Source: Saccharopolyspora sp. SCSIO 74807
Lineage (GTDB): Bacteria > Actinomycetota > Actinomycetes > Mycobacteriales > Pseudonocardiaceae
Direction of reading: 5' to 3'
Assembly (NCBI RefSeq): GCF_037023755.1
Contig: NZ_CP146100.1
Span: forward strand, 3,230,001-3,294,000
Length of the DNA: 64,000 nt
Shown: in pieces, positions 35,901 to 43,965 of the stretch
Layout: each line of letters begins with the position of its first letter
Position numbering within the stretch: position 1 is the first letter of the stretch
Notes under the pieces: generated by a model
Databases searched by the model: none
What the model saw: only the letters and a program-made list of their open reading frames with translations
What the model was told of the DNA's origin: nothing
Position numbers and translations under genes: made by a program

Positions 35901-37290
35901 ACTGCCGGTTCGCCCGCTGCGCCGCCTGCTCGGCCGACTCGCCGTCGCCGACCAGCCGCCGCAGCGTGCCCAGCACCGACTCCAGCGAGCGGTCCTCCTG
36001 CCCGCGCTGCCGCGCTGCGGTGTCCAGCGCCGACGCGGCCGCCGAGCGGGCGCCTTCCACGACCCGCTCGCGGTCGCGGAGGTTCTGCAGTTCGGCGTAG
36101 GCCGGGTGCGAGCGCAGCGCCTCGACACTCGATTCCAGGCGGCCTTCGCGCTGCTCCAGCTCGGTCACCGACTGCTGCGCGGCGTCCCGGTCCGCGCGGT
36201 GCGCGGTGAGCTGCTTCTCCAGCTTCGCCAGCTCGTTGCGCAGCGAGCGCAGCTTGTCGCGGGCGGTCCGCATCGCCTCCGCGCGCTCGCGCAGCGCTCC
36301 CAGCGCGTAACCGGAATAGGCGGACAGGAACGCGCCCAGCGCCTTGTCCGCGCCGGTGAGCCGGACGATGTTCTCCCGGATCGACTCCAGGTCGTCGAAC
36401 GAGGTCGCCAGCCGCTCGATCAGCGCGGGCTCCAGCGGCGGCAGCGCATCGGAGAGGATCTGCTCCAGCTGTCCTTCCAGTACCTTCAGGCCGACGTCCG
36501 GGTTGCGCAGCGTCCGCTGCAGGTGCAGCAGATCGCCGTAGCGCGCCGCGGGCACGCCGTAGACCTGCGCGGCGATCTTCGCGCGGAACGCCTGGTCGTC
36601 GAGCACGCAGTCGGCGCCGAGCACGTCGCGCAGCTGCGCCGGGCCGAGCGGCACCCGCTCCGGGCCGATCAGGTGCAGCGTGTGGCCCACCCGGCGGGTG
36701 GTGATGAAGCGCCACGAGTCACTGACCGCCTGCGAGGTCTTCGACGCCTTCACGCCGACCCCGCAGGTCAGGAACTCCTCGCCGCCGTCGGGGCGATCGC
36801 GGCGCAGCTCCACCCACGCGTAGCCGATGCGGTTCGGGCCGCCGGGGTACTCGTCGAGCATCAGGCGGCGGATGCTGACCGTGTCGAAGCCCTTGGAACC
36901 GAGCTGGCGCAGGTCGCCGTCCAGGCACAGCGGCAGCAGCAGCTCCAGGGTGCGGGACTTGCCGGAGCCGTTGGTGCCCTGGAAGATCGCGCGGCCGCCG
37001 GAGAGGTCGAAGGTGTTCTCGGCGTACTGCCAGATGTTCACGATGCCGCCGCGGTGCAGGCGCCAGCGGTGCACCCCGGGCGCCGCGGGGTCGTCGGCGG
37101 CGAACTCGTGCGAGCCGTCCGCGGCGGAGTTCGCAGCCGGGAGATCCGGCGCCCGCATCGCATCGGTGGCCGAAGAGCTCGCGGGCGGGGCCGCACCACC
37201 GGCGCCATCGTCCGAGGTCGCGCCGTTCGACAGTGCGCCGTCGGAGATCGCGCCGTCCGGGTTCGCCGGGTTCGCCTCGTCGGGGGTCAC
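32950..37290 (-). CDS. jetC: Wadjet SMC-like ATPase JetC (TIGR02680-like)
   Basis: 1446 residues from GTG 37290, which overlaps the jetB stop (GTGA). A low-complexity N-terminal leader of about 70 residues precedes the ABC half: WRLHRGGIVNIW and Walker A GTNGSGKS at residues 105-112. About 1100 residues follow with heptad-like, Glu/Arg/Ala/Gln-rich coiled coil interrupted by a central hinge-like region. The second ABC half is near the C-terminus, with signature LSSGE (about 1333) and Walker B LRLVLLDEAFERLD (about 1370). In Wadjet this is the SMC motor that extrudes DNA loops and recognises small circular DNA. All ATPase motifs look intact. Confidence 0.9.
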   Translation of the reverse strand: MTPDEANPANPDGAISDGALSNGATSDDGAGGAAPPASSSATDAMRAPDLPAANSAADGSHEFAADDPAAPGVHRWRLHRGGIVNIWQYAENTFDLSGGRAIFQGTNGSGKSRTLELLLPLCLDGDLRQLGSKGFDTVSIRRLMLDEYPGGPNRIGYAWVELRRDRPDGGEEFLTCGVGVKASKTSQAVSDSWRFITTRRVGHTLHLIGPERVPLGPAQLRDVLGADCVLDDQAFRAKIAAQVYGVPAARYGDLLHLQRTLRNPDVGLKVLEGQLEQILSDALPPLEPALIERLATSFDDLESIRENIVRLTGADKALGAFLSAYSGYALGALRERAEAMRTARDKLRSLRNELAKLEKQLTAHRADRDAAQQSVTELEQREGRLESSVEALRSHPAYAELQNLRDRERVVEGARSAAASALDTAARQRGQEDRSLESVLGTLRRLVGDGESAEQAAQRANRQLSAAGLDGGLVPRPPEVPKAEPVSTPDRVRAAPEADAEPLEIERRSAPEVGTDALAEQYRAAADRAAHAGTVAQQRGALTLALHQQAVELDGQQEQVAKLQQQARQAQLIATEAAGRRNEAHQGLSEAASTWRDNVRRWAADWPLSTSDDPVPEPPEAEALLADRAATRQARELTRRWARPKLQEARQRISEVDRELDELRTRARTGEQELAELRAGHERVPDRPAWATAERDSAAGRAFYRLVDFQPSLGADEQAGLEAALQASGLLNAWVTERGELAEPADLLAVPVAAATGGTLADLLTPAAEPDSPVPAERVAALLASVSTSDAAAASDERGLGVAVDGRWRAGVLAGRWHKDAAEYVGAGAREASRARRIAELEEELAALRERIGDVERRHREATEQAEALDKHLESYPDDGDLLTAHAKLTSANEAAEDAQRHAAQAREQHDQADQRWQAARSELVRAAGEADLPPETQALEHANRAATDARSAIDALHEAIESRCLATLADLRDISLHHDAAVADRMEAESQAEQRCSEFAEQAAGLAELNEAVGGEAREIADKVGALDRERAQLREDLPAARERISTAREQVVRLETQWETKHGQLEGRESEADSAAEAFDAALRIPGLWAAAQVVGEEDADDAPQAEAPSELDRAAELLAAAGERKTAGETAVLNRFQALQQSLSGGYDISAGDQHGVLTVTVTGEEGPQPVADAARRVAERLAEQRSYLGERYRSIFADYLIRDLAERLRGQMRVAENLCKRMNEVLDGARSSQGVHVQLEWEPAPSLGDDIKQAIELVRTPFANRSEEQDALLRRVFTDLIEAERDSATGGYAEILARALDYRSWFAFTVRVRDVGPEGKPRVRRLRQLSSGETRLISYVTLFAAAAAFYDAVSVASGDRGPLRLVLLDEAFERLDDPTIARMLGLLVDLDMDWLITWPSGWGVSPKIPKMHIYDVLRPRSGHGIACTHTTWDGRDMERAET

Positions 37291-38561
37291 CGTGGACCGT
37301 CCTCTTCCAAGTCGTCGAACAGGGACAAGCCGGGCGGTTCCGGCGCGGGAGCGGGCTCCGGTTCGCGGCCCGGTGCCGGAGTCGCGTCCGGCTCCGGCAG
37401 CCAGCGGTGCGCGGCCGGGCTCAGCCACCAGGTCTCGCCGTCGGCGGCCGAGCCTTGCGAGTCGGCTGCCGGGTCTCCGCCGCCCGGCTCCGCGGTGTCC
37501 GGCGCGCGCAGCAGCCCCAGCCGCTGCAGCAGTCCTGCGACGTCGCCGACCAGTTCCTCCTGGTCCTCGGTCGCCTGCCGGGACCACGCCGCCGGGTAGG
37601 ACTCGACCAGCTCGCCGCAGACCTCCCGGAGATCCTGCCAGGTCACCGGATGCGCCCCGGTGCCCTCCCGCGGTTCGCCGCGGGCCAGCAGCTCCGGCAG
37701 CGCCAGCAGTGCGATACGCGCGACCGTGCCGGGGCCGGGGAACAGCGTGTCGGTCAGGTAGTCCTCCGGGTCGCTGACCACGACGCCTTCCGAGCGGACC
37801 TCGGTGACCAGCCCGAAGAACCGCTCCAGCAGCCGGGCTTCGGTCCCGAAGTGCTTGAGCAGCCATTCCCGCTGCTGCGCGGGCAGATCCTCGTAGAGCA
37901 CCACGGGGTCCTCCACGAGCCTGCGCCGCACCGCGTGCTCCACGCTGCGCGGACCGGCCTGCGCGGCGGTCGCGACGAGGTCCTCCGGACCGTCGGCCTC
38001 GGCGATCGGTCCGGCCGGGAGCCTGCCCAGCAGGTCGGTGTCGATGGTGATCAGCGCCTCCGCCGAGGAGTCCGCGGCGTTCACGGTGCCCTCGGTCTCG
38101 GTGATCACTCCGAGGCTGACCAGGTGCCGCAGCGCGGCGGTGAGCGCGCGCCGATCGCCGGTGTCGTCGGCCACCGGCACCCCGGCCTCCACGGCCGCCG
38201 CGCGCACGTCGACGACCAGGCGGGACAGCAGCACCTGCCGGCCGATGCCGGTGAGCGTGGCCAGCGTCAACGCCAGGTACGCGTACCCGCGCGGGGACAG
38301 CGACGGTTCGCCGCGGGTGGCGTCCTCGCCGGGACCGGCCTTGTAGAGCCGCGCGAACCTGCGTTCCACCACGAGCCGGTAGCCCAGCAGCGAGGAGAAC
38401 AACTCGTGCAGCGCCGCGCGCTGGCGGTAGATCATCGGCAGCAGGTCGCCGTCCGGCGAGCCGGGCCGCAGCAGCGGCCTGCGCAGCAGCGCACGCGCGC
38501 AGCGGACGACGTTGCCCGCGTCGATCTCGGAGAGTTCGTCGAAGACCTTGGTCGCGTTCAC
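37287..38561 (-). CDS. jetB: Wadjet kite subunit JetB (DUF2398, TIGR02678-like)
   Basis: 424 residues from GTG 38561. The start overlaps the jetA stop and the end overlaps the jetC start, each by 4 bp (GTGA). The sequence matches the DUF2398 family: RCARALLRRPLLRPGSPDGDLL near the N-terminus, then LHELFSSLLGYRLVVERRFARLYK, and winged-helix-like segments (LTAALRHLVSLGVITETEG). Kite proteins bridge the SMC heads and the kleisin. The tail is acidic and proline-rich (PAPGREPEPAPAPEPPGL), perhaps a flexible contact region. Confidence 0.87.
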   Translation of the reverse strand: MNATKVFDELSEIDAGNVVRCARALLRRPLLRPGSPDGDLLPMIYRQRAALHELFSSLLGYRLVVERRFARLYKAGPGEDATRGEPSLSPRGYAYLALTLATLTGIGRQVLLSRLVVDVRAAAVEAGVPVADDTGDRRALTAALRHLVSLGVITETEGTVNAADSSAEALITIDTDLLGRLPAGPIAEADGPEDLVATAAQAGPRSVEHAVRRRLVEDPVVLYEDLPAQQREWLLKHFGTEARLLERFFGLVTEVRSEGVVVSDPEDYLTDTLFPGPGTVARIALLALPELLARGEPREGTGAHPVTWQDLREVCGELVESYPAAWSRQATEDQEELVGDVAGLLQRLGLLRAPDTAEPGGGDPAADSQGSAADGETWWLSPAAHRWLPEPDATPAPGREPEPAPAPEPPGLSLFDDLEEDGPR

Positions 38562-40399
38562 CGGGCGGCTCCGGTCGTTTCCGTCGCCTGCTCGGTGAAC
38601 GCGCCGTCGTGGCGCTCCTCGGGCACCGCGTCGTCCCGGCGCTCATCGGACACCGTGCCGTCCGGGCGCCCATCGGACACCGCGCCGTCCCGGCGCTCAT
38701 CCGAAGTCGCGTCGTCCCCGCCCGCGTCCGGCAGCGCGCCGTCGCCGCGCACGTCCACCACCGCGTGGTCGAGCGTGAGCGTGCCTCCGACGCTGCCGAT
38801 CCTGGTGTGCTGCCCGTCCTCCGGCCGCACCGTCACCCGCAGCCGGTGCACCGGGTCCAGCGCCGAACCGGTGTCCTCGGAGCTGTCCCGCTGCGCCATC
38901 GCCAGCGTCAGCAGCTCGCACAGCACGCCGAGGGCGTCCCCGGACAGCCTGGTGCCCTGCAGGTCCGGCCCGGCGGCGGCCAGCTCCGAGATCGCCGCGC
39001 TGCGCCGCGCGTCCTCCTCGCGCGCCTCGGCCAGCAGCGTCTCCTCGGTCATCGGGTCGTCCAGCACCCGCGACGTGCGCCCGCGCGCGCCGCGATCGCC
39101 GCGGCTGCGCACGCTCACCGTCACGTCCTGCACCGGGCCGTCGCGCCACGGCACTTCGTGGTTGTCACTGTCGTAGTCCGGGGCCGGCAGCAGGTGCCGG
39201 GCCGAGTACAGGCCGAACGCGGCCGCGTAGAGCCGGTGCGCCTGCTGCGGCTGCGACTCGTCGAACCAGCGGGCGAGCTTCAACAGCTCACCGCGCCTGC
39301 CCGGCAGCAGCCCGCCGCCCGAGGTCGCGCGCTTCACGCTGGCCAGCAGCGAACCGATGGCCCGCGCGGTGGCCTCCCGCAGCGCCGCCACCTGGCTGGG
39401 CCTGCCCGGCGCGTCCACGAACCAATCGGTGAGTTCCTGCCAGTCCGCCGCGGTGCGCCCGCGCGCCCGTTCCACCTCGGTGCCGAGCTGATCGGCCGGA
39501 CCGAGCAGCCGCAGCAGCTCAGCGCGGTCGGCGGCCAGCCCGGCCAGCGAGGTCGCGATCGTCTCGGTGTGCCGCAGCACGTCCTCCACGACCATCTGGA
39601 TGTACTCGACCAGCAGGTTGCGGAACCCGGAGATCTCCTCCGGCGCCAAGTGGTGGCGGGTGACGACCTCGCCGAGGTAGGCGTAGAAATCCCGCACCGT
39701 TGCGGCGAGTTCGGCGTGCTGCAGGAAGACGGTGGTGACCTGCTCGGCCAGCCGCTCGCGGGTCTGCTTGGCGCGCAGAGAGCGCGACTCCGCGCTCTCC
39801 GACGGCGCTGAGCGCGGTTGCGTATTTTCCGACGGCGCTGAGCGCGGTTCCGCACTTTCCGCGGCCAGCGCGTCGGACAGCAGCGAGCCGATCTGGCCGA
39901 GGCCGCGCTCGATCGCGGGCAGCAGCTCGCGGGACACCTCGCGGGCGCCTTCGGGCACCCGCAGCAGCGCGTCCACGTCCCGCTGGACCCGCACGGCGAG
40001 CTTGCTGACCTGGTAGCGGACGCTGCCGTGCTGGAACTCGGCGATGCTGGCGGCGATCGTCTCGCGGCGGCCGAGCACCAGGTTGCCCCAGCGGCGCAGC
40101 TGCTTCAGCCGGTCCACCACGGTGTCCACATCGGACTCACCGGGGTCGATGCGGCCGTCCCGCTCGGCGGCGGCCAGCGCCGCGGTCACCTCGCCGACCG
40201 ACAGGTCAGCCAGCAGCGTCGAGGTGAACAACCGCATGATCGCCAGGTAGGTGCGGTGCTTCGGCTCGCCGAGGTAGGTGAACAGCGCGAGCCGCCGCTC
40301 ATCGGCGCGCGCGTCCGAGGTGGCGTGCCCGGGCGCGGTGGCCTCGGTGCCCGCCACCCCCGCGCGCAGCACGTCGGCTTCATGATCCGGGGCGGTCAC
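38558..40399 (-). CDS. jetA: Wadjet kleisin subunit JetA (DUF2397, TIGR02677-like)
   Basis: 613 residues from GTG 40399. The open frame continues upstream without family similarity. The DUF2397 pattern is clear: LFTYLGEPKHRTYLAIMRLF at about residue 37, GRIDPGESDVDTVVDRLKQLRRWGNL, then the helical body and ISGFRNLLVEYIQMVVEDVLRHT. It is about 100 residues longer than I expect for the family because of two low-complexity insertions: a 10-residue repeat around residue 190 and a C-terminal tail of four 9-residue units. Kleisins close the SMC ring with JetC. It is the first gene of a GTGA-coupled jetA-jetB-jetC series. Confidence 0.88.
   Translation of the reverse strand: MTAPDHEADVLRAGVAGTEATAPGHATSDARADERRLALFTYLGEPKHRTYLAIMRLFTSTLLADLSVGEVTAALAAAERDGRIDPGESDVDTVVDRLKQLRRWGNLVLGRRETIAASIAEFQHGSVRYQVSKLAVRVQRDVDALLRVPEGAREVSRELLPAIERGLGQIGSLLSDALAAESAEPRSAPSENTQPRSAPSESAESRSLRAKQTRERLAEQVTTVFLQHAELAATVRDFYAYLGEVVTRHHLAPEEISGFRNLLVEYIQMVVEDVLRHTETIATSLAGLAADRAELLRLLGPADQLGTEVERARGRTAADWQELTDWFVDAPGRPSQVAALREATARAIGSLLASVKRATSGGGLLPGRRGELLKLARWFDESQPQQAHRLYAAAFGLYSARHLLPAPDYDSDNHEVPWRDGPVQDVTVSVRSRGDRGARGRTSRVLDDPMTEETLLAEAREEDARRSAAISELAAAGPDLQGTRLSGDALGVLCELLTLAMAQRDSSEDTGSALDPVHRLRVTVRPEDGQHTRIGSVGGTLTLDHAVVDVRGDGALPDAGGDDATSDERRDGAVSDGRPDGTVSDERRDDAVPEERHDGAFTEQATETTGAAR
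38597..38704 (-). repeat. 27-bp tandem repeat (four units) in the JetA tail
   Basis: Four in-frame units at 38678-38704, 38651-38677, 38624-38650 and 38597-38623 (minus strand) encode SDERRDGAV, SDGRPDGTV, SDERRDDAV and PEERHDGAF. They form a strongly charged tail just before the JetA stop. Confidence 0.8.
39781..39857 (-). repeat. 30-bp tandem repeat (two full units plus a partial) inside jetA
   Basis: The units at 39798-39827 and 39828-39857 are nearly identical and encode PRSAPSE-containing decapeptides. A partial third copy occupies 39781-39797. They insert a Ser/Pro/Glu-rich loop into the middle of JetA. Confidence 0.8.
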
Positions 40400-40674
40400 G
40401 GTCGGCCACGATAACCCGCCCACCCGACACGGCCGGTCACCTGTGCCTTTTCGGAGAGGCCGGGAAGGGTTCTGCGTAGGTGGTCGCTCGGCGGAACCGC
40501 AGGCGTCGGAGAACCCGCGGCGGTCCCGGTTGCCGAGGTGGCCGGCGCAAGCGGCTTCGCCGCTCCGGAGCAGAACCTGGTGCGGGTGCCCGCTTCGGGC
40601 GGGTGGCGCGGCGGTAGCGTGCTGCTGCCTGGACGGGTGAACGCTGTGGGTTGAACGAGGGGAGCGGGGCACCG

Positions 40675-41610
40675 GTGAGCGCGGGACGAGCGGTCGGGCT
40701 GCTACTCGGAGTGGCGGCCGATGCCGCGTTCGGCGACCCGCGGCGGTGCCATCCGGTGGCTGCTTTCGGGCGCGCTGCCCAGGCGGCGGAGCGGAGGCTG
40801 CACCGCGATCGCCGCAGCACCGGGATCGCCTACGCGGGCCTGCTCGTCGGCGGTACCGCGGTGCTCGGCGCCACCGCCGAACGCGCGACCCGCCGCAGCC
40901 CCGTGCTGCAAGCCGCTTGCACCGGCCTCACCACCTGGATCGTGCTCGGCGGCGCTTCGCTGGCGGACGAAGGGACGGCGATGGGCCGCCTGCTCGACGC
41001 GGGCGACCTGGACGGCGCTCGGGAGCGGTTGGCGCACCTGTGCGGCCGGGAAGCCGAGCACCTCGACGAGCAGGGGCTGGCGCGGGCCACCGTCGAATCG
41101 ATCGCGGAGAACACCAGCGACGCAGTGGTGGCGCCGCTGGTCTGGGGCGCAGTCGGGGGCATGCCCGGCCTGCTGGCCTACCGAGCGGCGAACACGCTCG
41201 ACGCGATGGTCGGGCACCGCTCGCCGCGGTACGCGAAGTTCGGCTGGGCCGCCGCGCGGACCGACGACCTGCTGAACCTGGCACCGGCCCGGCTGGGCGC
41301 GCTGCTCACCGCGCTGTGCGCGCCGGTCGTCGGAGGTTCGGCGAGCGGGGCGTGGCGCACCTGGCGGCAGGACGCCGCAGCGCACCCGAGCCCGAACGCC
41401 GGGCAGATCGAGGCGGCGTTCGCCGGGGCGTTGCAGGTCCGGCTGGGCGGCCGGACCGTCTACGGGCAGGCCGTGGAGCACCGGCCGGTGATGGGCGAGG
41501 GGCGCACCGCGGACGCGGGCGACGTGACCCGCAGCGTCGAGTTGTCCCGCGTGATCGGCTCGGTCACCGGGCTGCTCGCCGCCGCTGCCGCACTGGCGCG
41601 CGGCCGCTGA
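40675..41610 (+). CDS. cobD: Adenosylcobinamide-phosphate synthase (CobD/CbiB)
   Basis: 311 residues from GTG 40675 (GAGGGGAGC upstream). TTG 40651 is an alternative. It attaches the aminopropanol side chain (as aminopropanol phosphate or its precursor) to adenosylcobyric acid in cobalamin synthesis and is a membrane protein. Family motifs are AADAAFGDPRRCHPVAAFG, RATVESIAENTSDAVVAPLVWGAVGG, ANTLDAMVGHRS and DDLLNLAPARL. In M. tuberculosis the equivalent Rv2236c also neighbours a SURF1 gene and the phosphatase ptpA, as here. No complete B12 riboswitch precedes it. Confidence 0.92.
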   Translation: MSAGRAVGLLLGVAADAAFGDPRRCHPVAAFGRAAQAAERRLHRDRRSTGIAYAGLLVGGTAVLGATAERATRRSPVLQAACTGLTTWIVLGGASLADEGTAMGRLLDAGDLDGARERLAHLCGREAEHLDEQGLARATVESIAENTSDAVVAPLVWGAVGGMPGLLAYRAANTLDAMVGHRSPRYAKFGWAAARTDDLLNLAPARLGALLTALCAPVVGGSASGAWRTWRQDAAAHPSPNAGQIEAAFAGALQVRLGGRTVYGQAVEHRPVMGEGRTADAGDVTRSVELSRVIGSVTGLLAAAAALARGR

Positions 41611-41814
41611 GCGCATCGCTGCGCCTGCCGGAATGCCACCACTGCGACCAGCGGGAATGCTGGGGCGCAGCAGCGTTGCAGCGACGCGGGCTGCCAGGCC
41701 ATTGGTCCCTGTGCGCTGCGACGAAACCGCCCTTCACTGGCTTGTGACCCGCCGTGGGCGAGCGGCGATCAGCCGGGTGCGCGGGTAGGACTGGAGGCAG
41801 TGGAGGTGGTCGGA

Positions 41815-41922
41815 ATGACCGATTTCCTGGCGATCGTGCCGTCGCTGATCGTGCTGTTCGCGGTGCTGGCGGTGGTGTGGCTGCTGACCTTCAGCTACCG
41901 GCGCCCGCCCGGCAAGCACTGA
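41815..41922 (+). CDS. Small single-pass membrane protein, 35 residues
   Basis: ATG 41815 has a GGAGG 8 bp upstream. The product starts MTDFLAIVPSLIVLF, runs through one hydrophobic helix of about 20 residues and ends in a basic tail, YRRPPGKH. The predicted topology is N-out, C-in. A GTG at 41800 would add five residues. I do not recognise a family. Its place between cobD and the SURF1 gene, convergent with SURF1 and ending 14 bp from it, may hint at a role near cytochrome oxidase assembly, but this is speculation. Confidence 0.6.
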   Translation: MTDFLAIVPSLIVLFAVLAVVWLLTFSYRRPPGKH

Positions 41923-41935
41923 GCGCCGGGCGCGG

Positions 41936-42802
41936 TCAGCGCCCCTTCGTGGCGTCCTGCTGCGCGTCCTGCTGCTGTTCGCCCTGCTGCTCGCGCTGTT
42001 CCTGTTCGCGCCGCTCGTCCTCGGCGACCGCCTCCGCGACCGACATCTTGCGCGATTTGCGCACCGAGCCGACCCGCTCCTCCGGCCGCGTCTCCGCGTA
42101 GATCAGGTAGCCCACCCCGGCCACCGCCATGATCCCGAACGAGATCCACTGCAACGCGTACGAGAAGAACGGGCCCGATTCCAGCTGCGGCAGCGGCAGC
42201 GGCCCCAGCACTCCGGGCTGGCCGTCGACCAGCGCGAAGTAGCCCGGCCGCAACTGCATGCCGGTGCCCTGCGAGAGCACGCTCGAGTCGATCGAGTACG
42301 TCCAGCGATGCCCTTCCCGCTGGAAAGTCGGCCGGTTCTCGTCGTCGTGCTCGTCCACCCGGACCCGCGCGGTCAGCGTGACCCGGCCGGCGGGCGGCGC
42401 GTCGAAGTCCGGCGCGTGGGTGCCCCGCTGGCGCAGGAACCCGCGGTCGACCAGCAGCGTCTCGCCGGAGTCGGTGCGGAACGGGGTGAGCACCTCGAGC
42501 GCCGGTTCGCCCTGCACCGAACGCAGCCAGGCCAGCGTCTCGCCAGCGGGCAGGTAGTTCCCGGAGAAGGTGACCTTCGCCCACTCGTGCCGCTGGTCCG
42601 GCGCCCGGCCCGCGGGTAGCACCTCGGCCAGCGGTTTCGGGGCGGCGTGCAGCGATTCGGCGATGGCTTCGTTGCGCACCTTCCGCTCGTCGTTCCGGCC
42701 GAACTGCCACGGCGCGAGGAACGTGAAGCACAACGTGGTGAACGCCGCGACCAGCAAGATCAACGCGATCCAGCCGGGCTGCAGCAAGAACTTCAGGCGC
42801 AC
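41936..42802 (-). CDS. SURF1-family cytochrome c oxidase assembly protein
   Basis: 288 residues from GTG 42802. It has two membrane helices, one at the N-terminus (IALILLVAAFTTLCFTFLAPWQFGR) and one near residue 220 (FSYALQWISFGIMAVAGVGYLI), with the family's extracytoplasmic domain between them. Conserved SURF1 features are WQFGR, LLVDRGFL and WISFG. SURF1 helps insert heme a into the terminal oxidase. A charged Gln/Glu-rich C-terminal extension (about 50 residues) lies in the cytoplasm. It corresponds to Rv2235 in the syntenic mycobacterial block. Confidence 0.92.
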   Translation of the reverse strand: MRLKFLLQPGWIALILLVAAFTTLCFTFLAPWQFGRNDERKVRNEAIAESLHAAPKPLAEVLPAGRAPDQRHEWAKVTFSGNYLPAGETLAWLRSVQGEPALEVLTPFRTDSGETLLVDRGFLRQRGTHAPDFDAPPAGRVTLTARVRVDEHDDENRPTFQREGHRWTYSIDSSVLSQGTGMQLRPGYFALVDGQPGVLGPLPLPQLESGPFFSYALQWISFGIMAVAGVGYLIYAETRPEERVGSVRKSRKMSVAEAVAEDERREQEQREQQGEQQQDAQQDATKGR

Positions 42803-42859
42803 GCCCCCACGGTAGGCCGACGGTGCGCCGAGGTCCCTGGCGACCCCGTCACACCGCGC

Positions 42860-43723
42860 TCAGGCCGCGGAGCGCGCCGCGGCCACCGCTTGCCGCGCGT
42901 AACCGCCGCCGAACAGCACGGTGTGCACCAGCAGCGGGAACAGCTGGTGCAGGCCCACCCGCTGCCGCCAGCCGTCGGCCAGCGGGCTGACCTCCTCGTA
43001 CGCCGCCAGCACCCGCTCCAGGTGGGGGCAGCCGAACAGCGCCAGCATCGCCAGGTCGGTCTCGCGGTGGCCGCCGTGCGCGGCAGGGTCGATGAGCCAG
43101 GCGCCGCTCGCGCCCCAGTGCACGTTCCCGGTCCACAGGTCGCCGTGCAGCCGGGACGGCGGCTCGGCGGAACCTTCGAGCTCGGGCAGCCCGTCGCAGG
43201 CGCGCTCGAAGATCTGCGCCTCGGAATCGCCGATCAGACCGGCGTCGACGGCTTGCCGCAGGTACGGGCGCACGCGGTGCTCGGCGTAGAACGACGGCCA
43301 GTCCGCGCACGGCTCGTTGCGCATCGGGGCGAGCCCGATCCAGGCGTCGGCCGGACCGCCGGGCGGCGGGGCGCCGTGCGCGGGCGCTCCGGCGGCGTGC
43401 AGCCGGGCGAGTCCGCGGCCCAGTTCTTCGGCGGCGGCCGCGGTGGGGCTGCCTGCATCGAGGTGTTCGGTGACCAGGTCCCGGTCGTTGTTGCCGTGCA
43501 CAGCGGGAACCGGGATCACGCCCGGCTCGGCCAGCCAGCGCAGCGAGGCGGCCTCGGCTTCGGTGGCGCCCGGCAGTCCCGGCGGGTTCGTCTTGACGAA
43601 CACGTCGCGGCCGTCGTCGAGCCGCACGCTGTAGGACGCGCCGGCGTCTCCGCCGCCCAGCGTGCGCACCTGCACGGCCGCGGACCCGGTGTAGTGCTCC
43701 GCGACCTCCGCGGTCCGTCCCAT
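42860..43723 (-). CDS. Fructosamine kinase / ketosamine-3-kinase family protein
   Basis: 287 residues from ATG 43723. The protein-kinase-like fold is visible: a glycine-rich segment LGGGDAGASYSVRL, the ATP-binding lysine in VFVKTN, the catalytic loop RLHGDLWTGNV, and the metal-binding aspartate in WLIDPAAHGGHRETDLAML. The HGDLW and DPA-x-HGGHRE-D pattern is typical of the FN3K family, which phosphorylates sugar adducts on amines and so repairs glycated proteins. It lies between the SURF1 and ptpA-like genes. In the matching mycobacterial block this position is not occupied by such a gene. Confidence 0.9.
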   Translation of the reverse strand: MGRTAEVAEHYTGSAAVQVRTLGGGDAGASYSVRLDDGRDVFVKTNPPGLPGATEAEAASLRWLAEPGVIPVPAVHGNNDRDLVTEHLDAGSPTAAAAEELGRGLARLHAAGAPAHGAPPPGGPADAWIGLAPMRNEPCADWPSFYAEHRVRPYLRQAVDAGLIGDSEAQIFERACDGLPELEGSAEPPSRLHGDLWTGNVHWGASGAWLIDPAAHGGHRETDLAMLALFGCPHLERVLAAYEEVSPLADGWRQRVGLHQLFPLLVHTVLFGGGYARQAVAAARSAA

Positions 43724-43863
43724 CCTGACCTCACCTCCGGCTTTGCTTGCGGCTTCCCCAGCCCTGCACAGCGCGCAGGAACCCGGCGCTCATTCCGATG
43801 CCCCCGCGCCTCGCGGCGGACCGGACACGCCCGCACATCACCCGCCGGCGAGCGCTCCGATCA

Positions 43864-43959
43864 GAGTGAACGGCCTGTTGGTCCGAATAGATTGGGCGAC
43901 CAGTCCGTTCGCTCCGAGAAGTTCTGCGCTGATCGTGTGGGACACGGGCGTGTCGGCCC
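43864..43959. repeat. Dispersed palindromic element, copy A
   Basis: A 51-bp imperfect palindrome occupies 43864-43914 (left arm GAGTGAACGGCCTGTTGGTCC, shared almost base for base with copies B and C; right arm ending GTCCGTTCGCTC). The shared satellite GCGTGTCGGCCC lies at 43948-43959. It fills the gap between ptpA and the fructosamine kinase gene. Confidence 0.75.
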
Positions 43960-43965
43960 GGAAGG

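Noticed and set aside
40400-40674. Possible cobalamin riboswitch before cobD (GTCGGAGAACCCGC resembles the AGTCCGAAGACCTGCC box)
   Set aside because: The GCCACTG-type core and the upstream conserved helices are missing, and the region is too short for the full aptamer.
41611-41747. Cysteine/histidine-rich frame (ECHHCDQRECW) after cobD
   Set aside because: No start codon or ribosome-binding site of its own. It is the tail of an out-of-frame reading through cobD, so the Cys/His pattern is probably chance.
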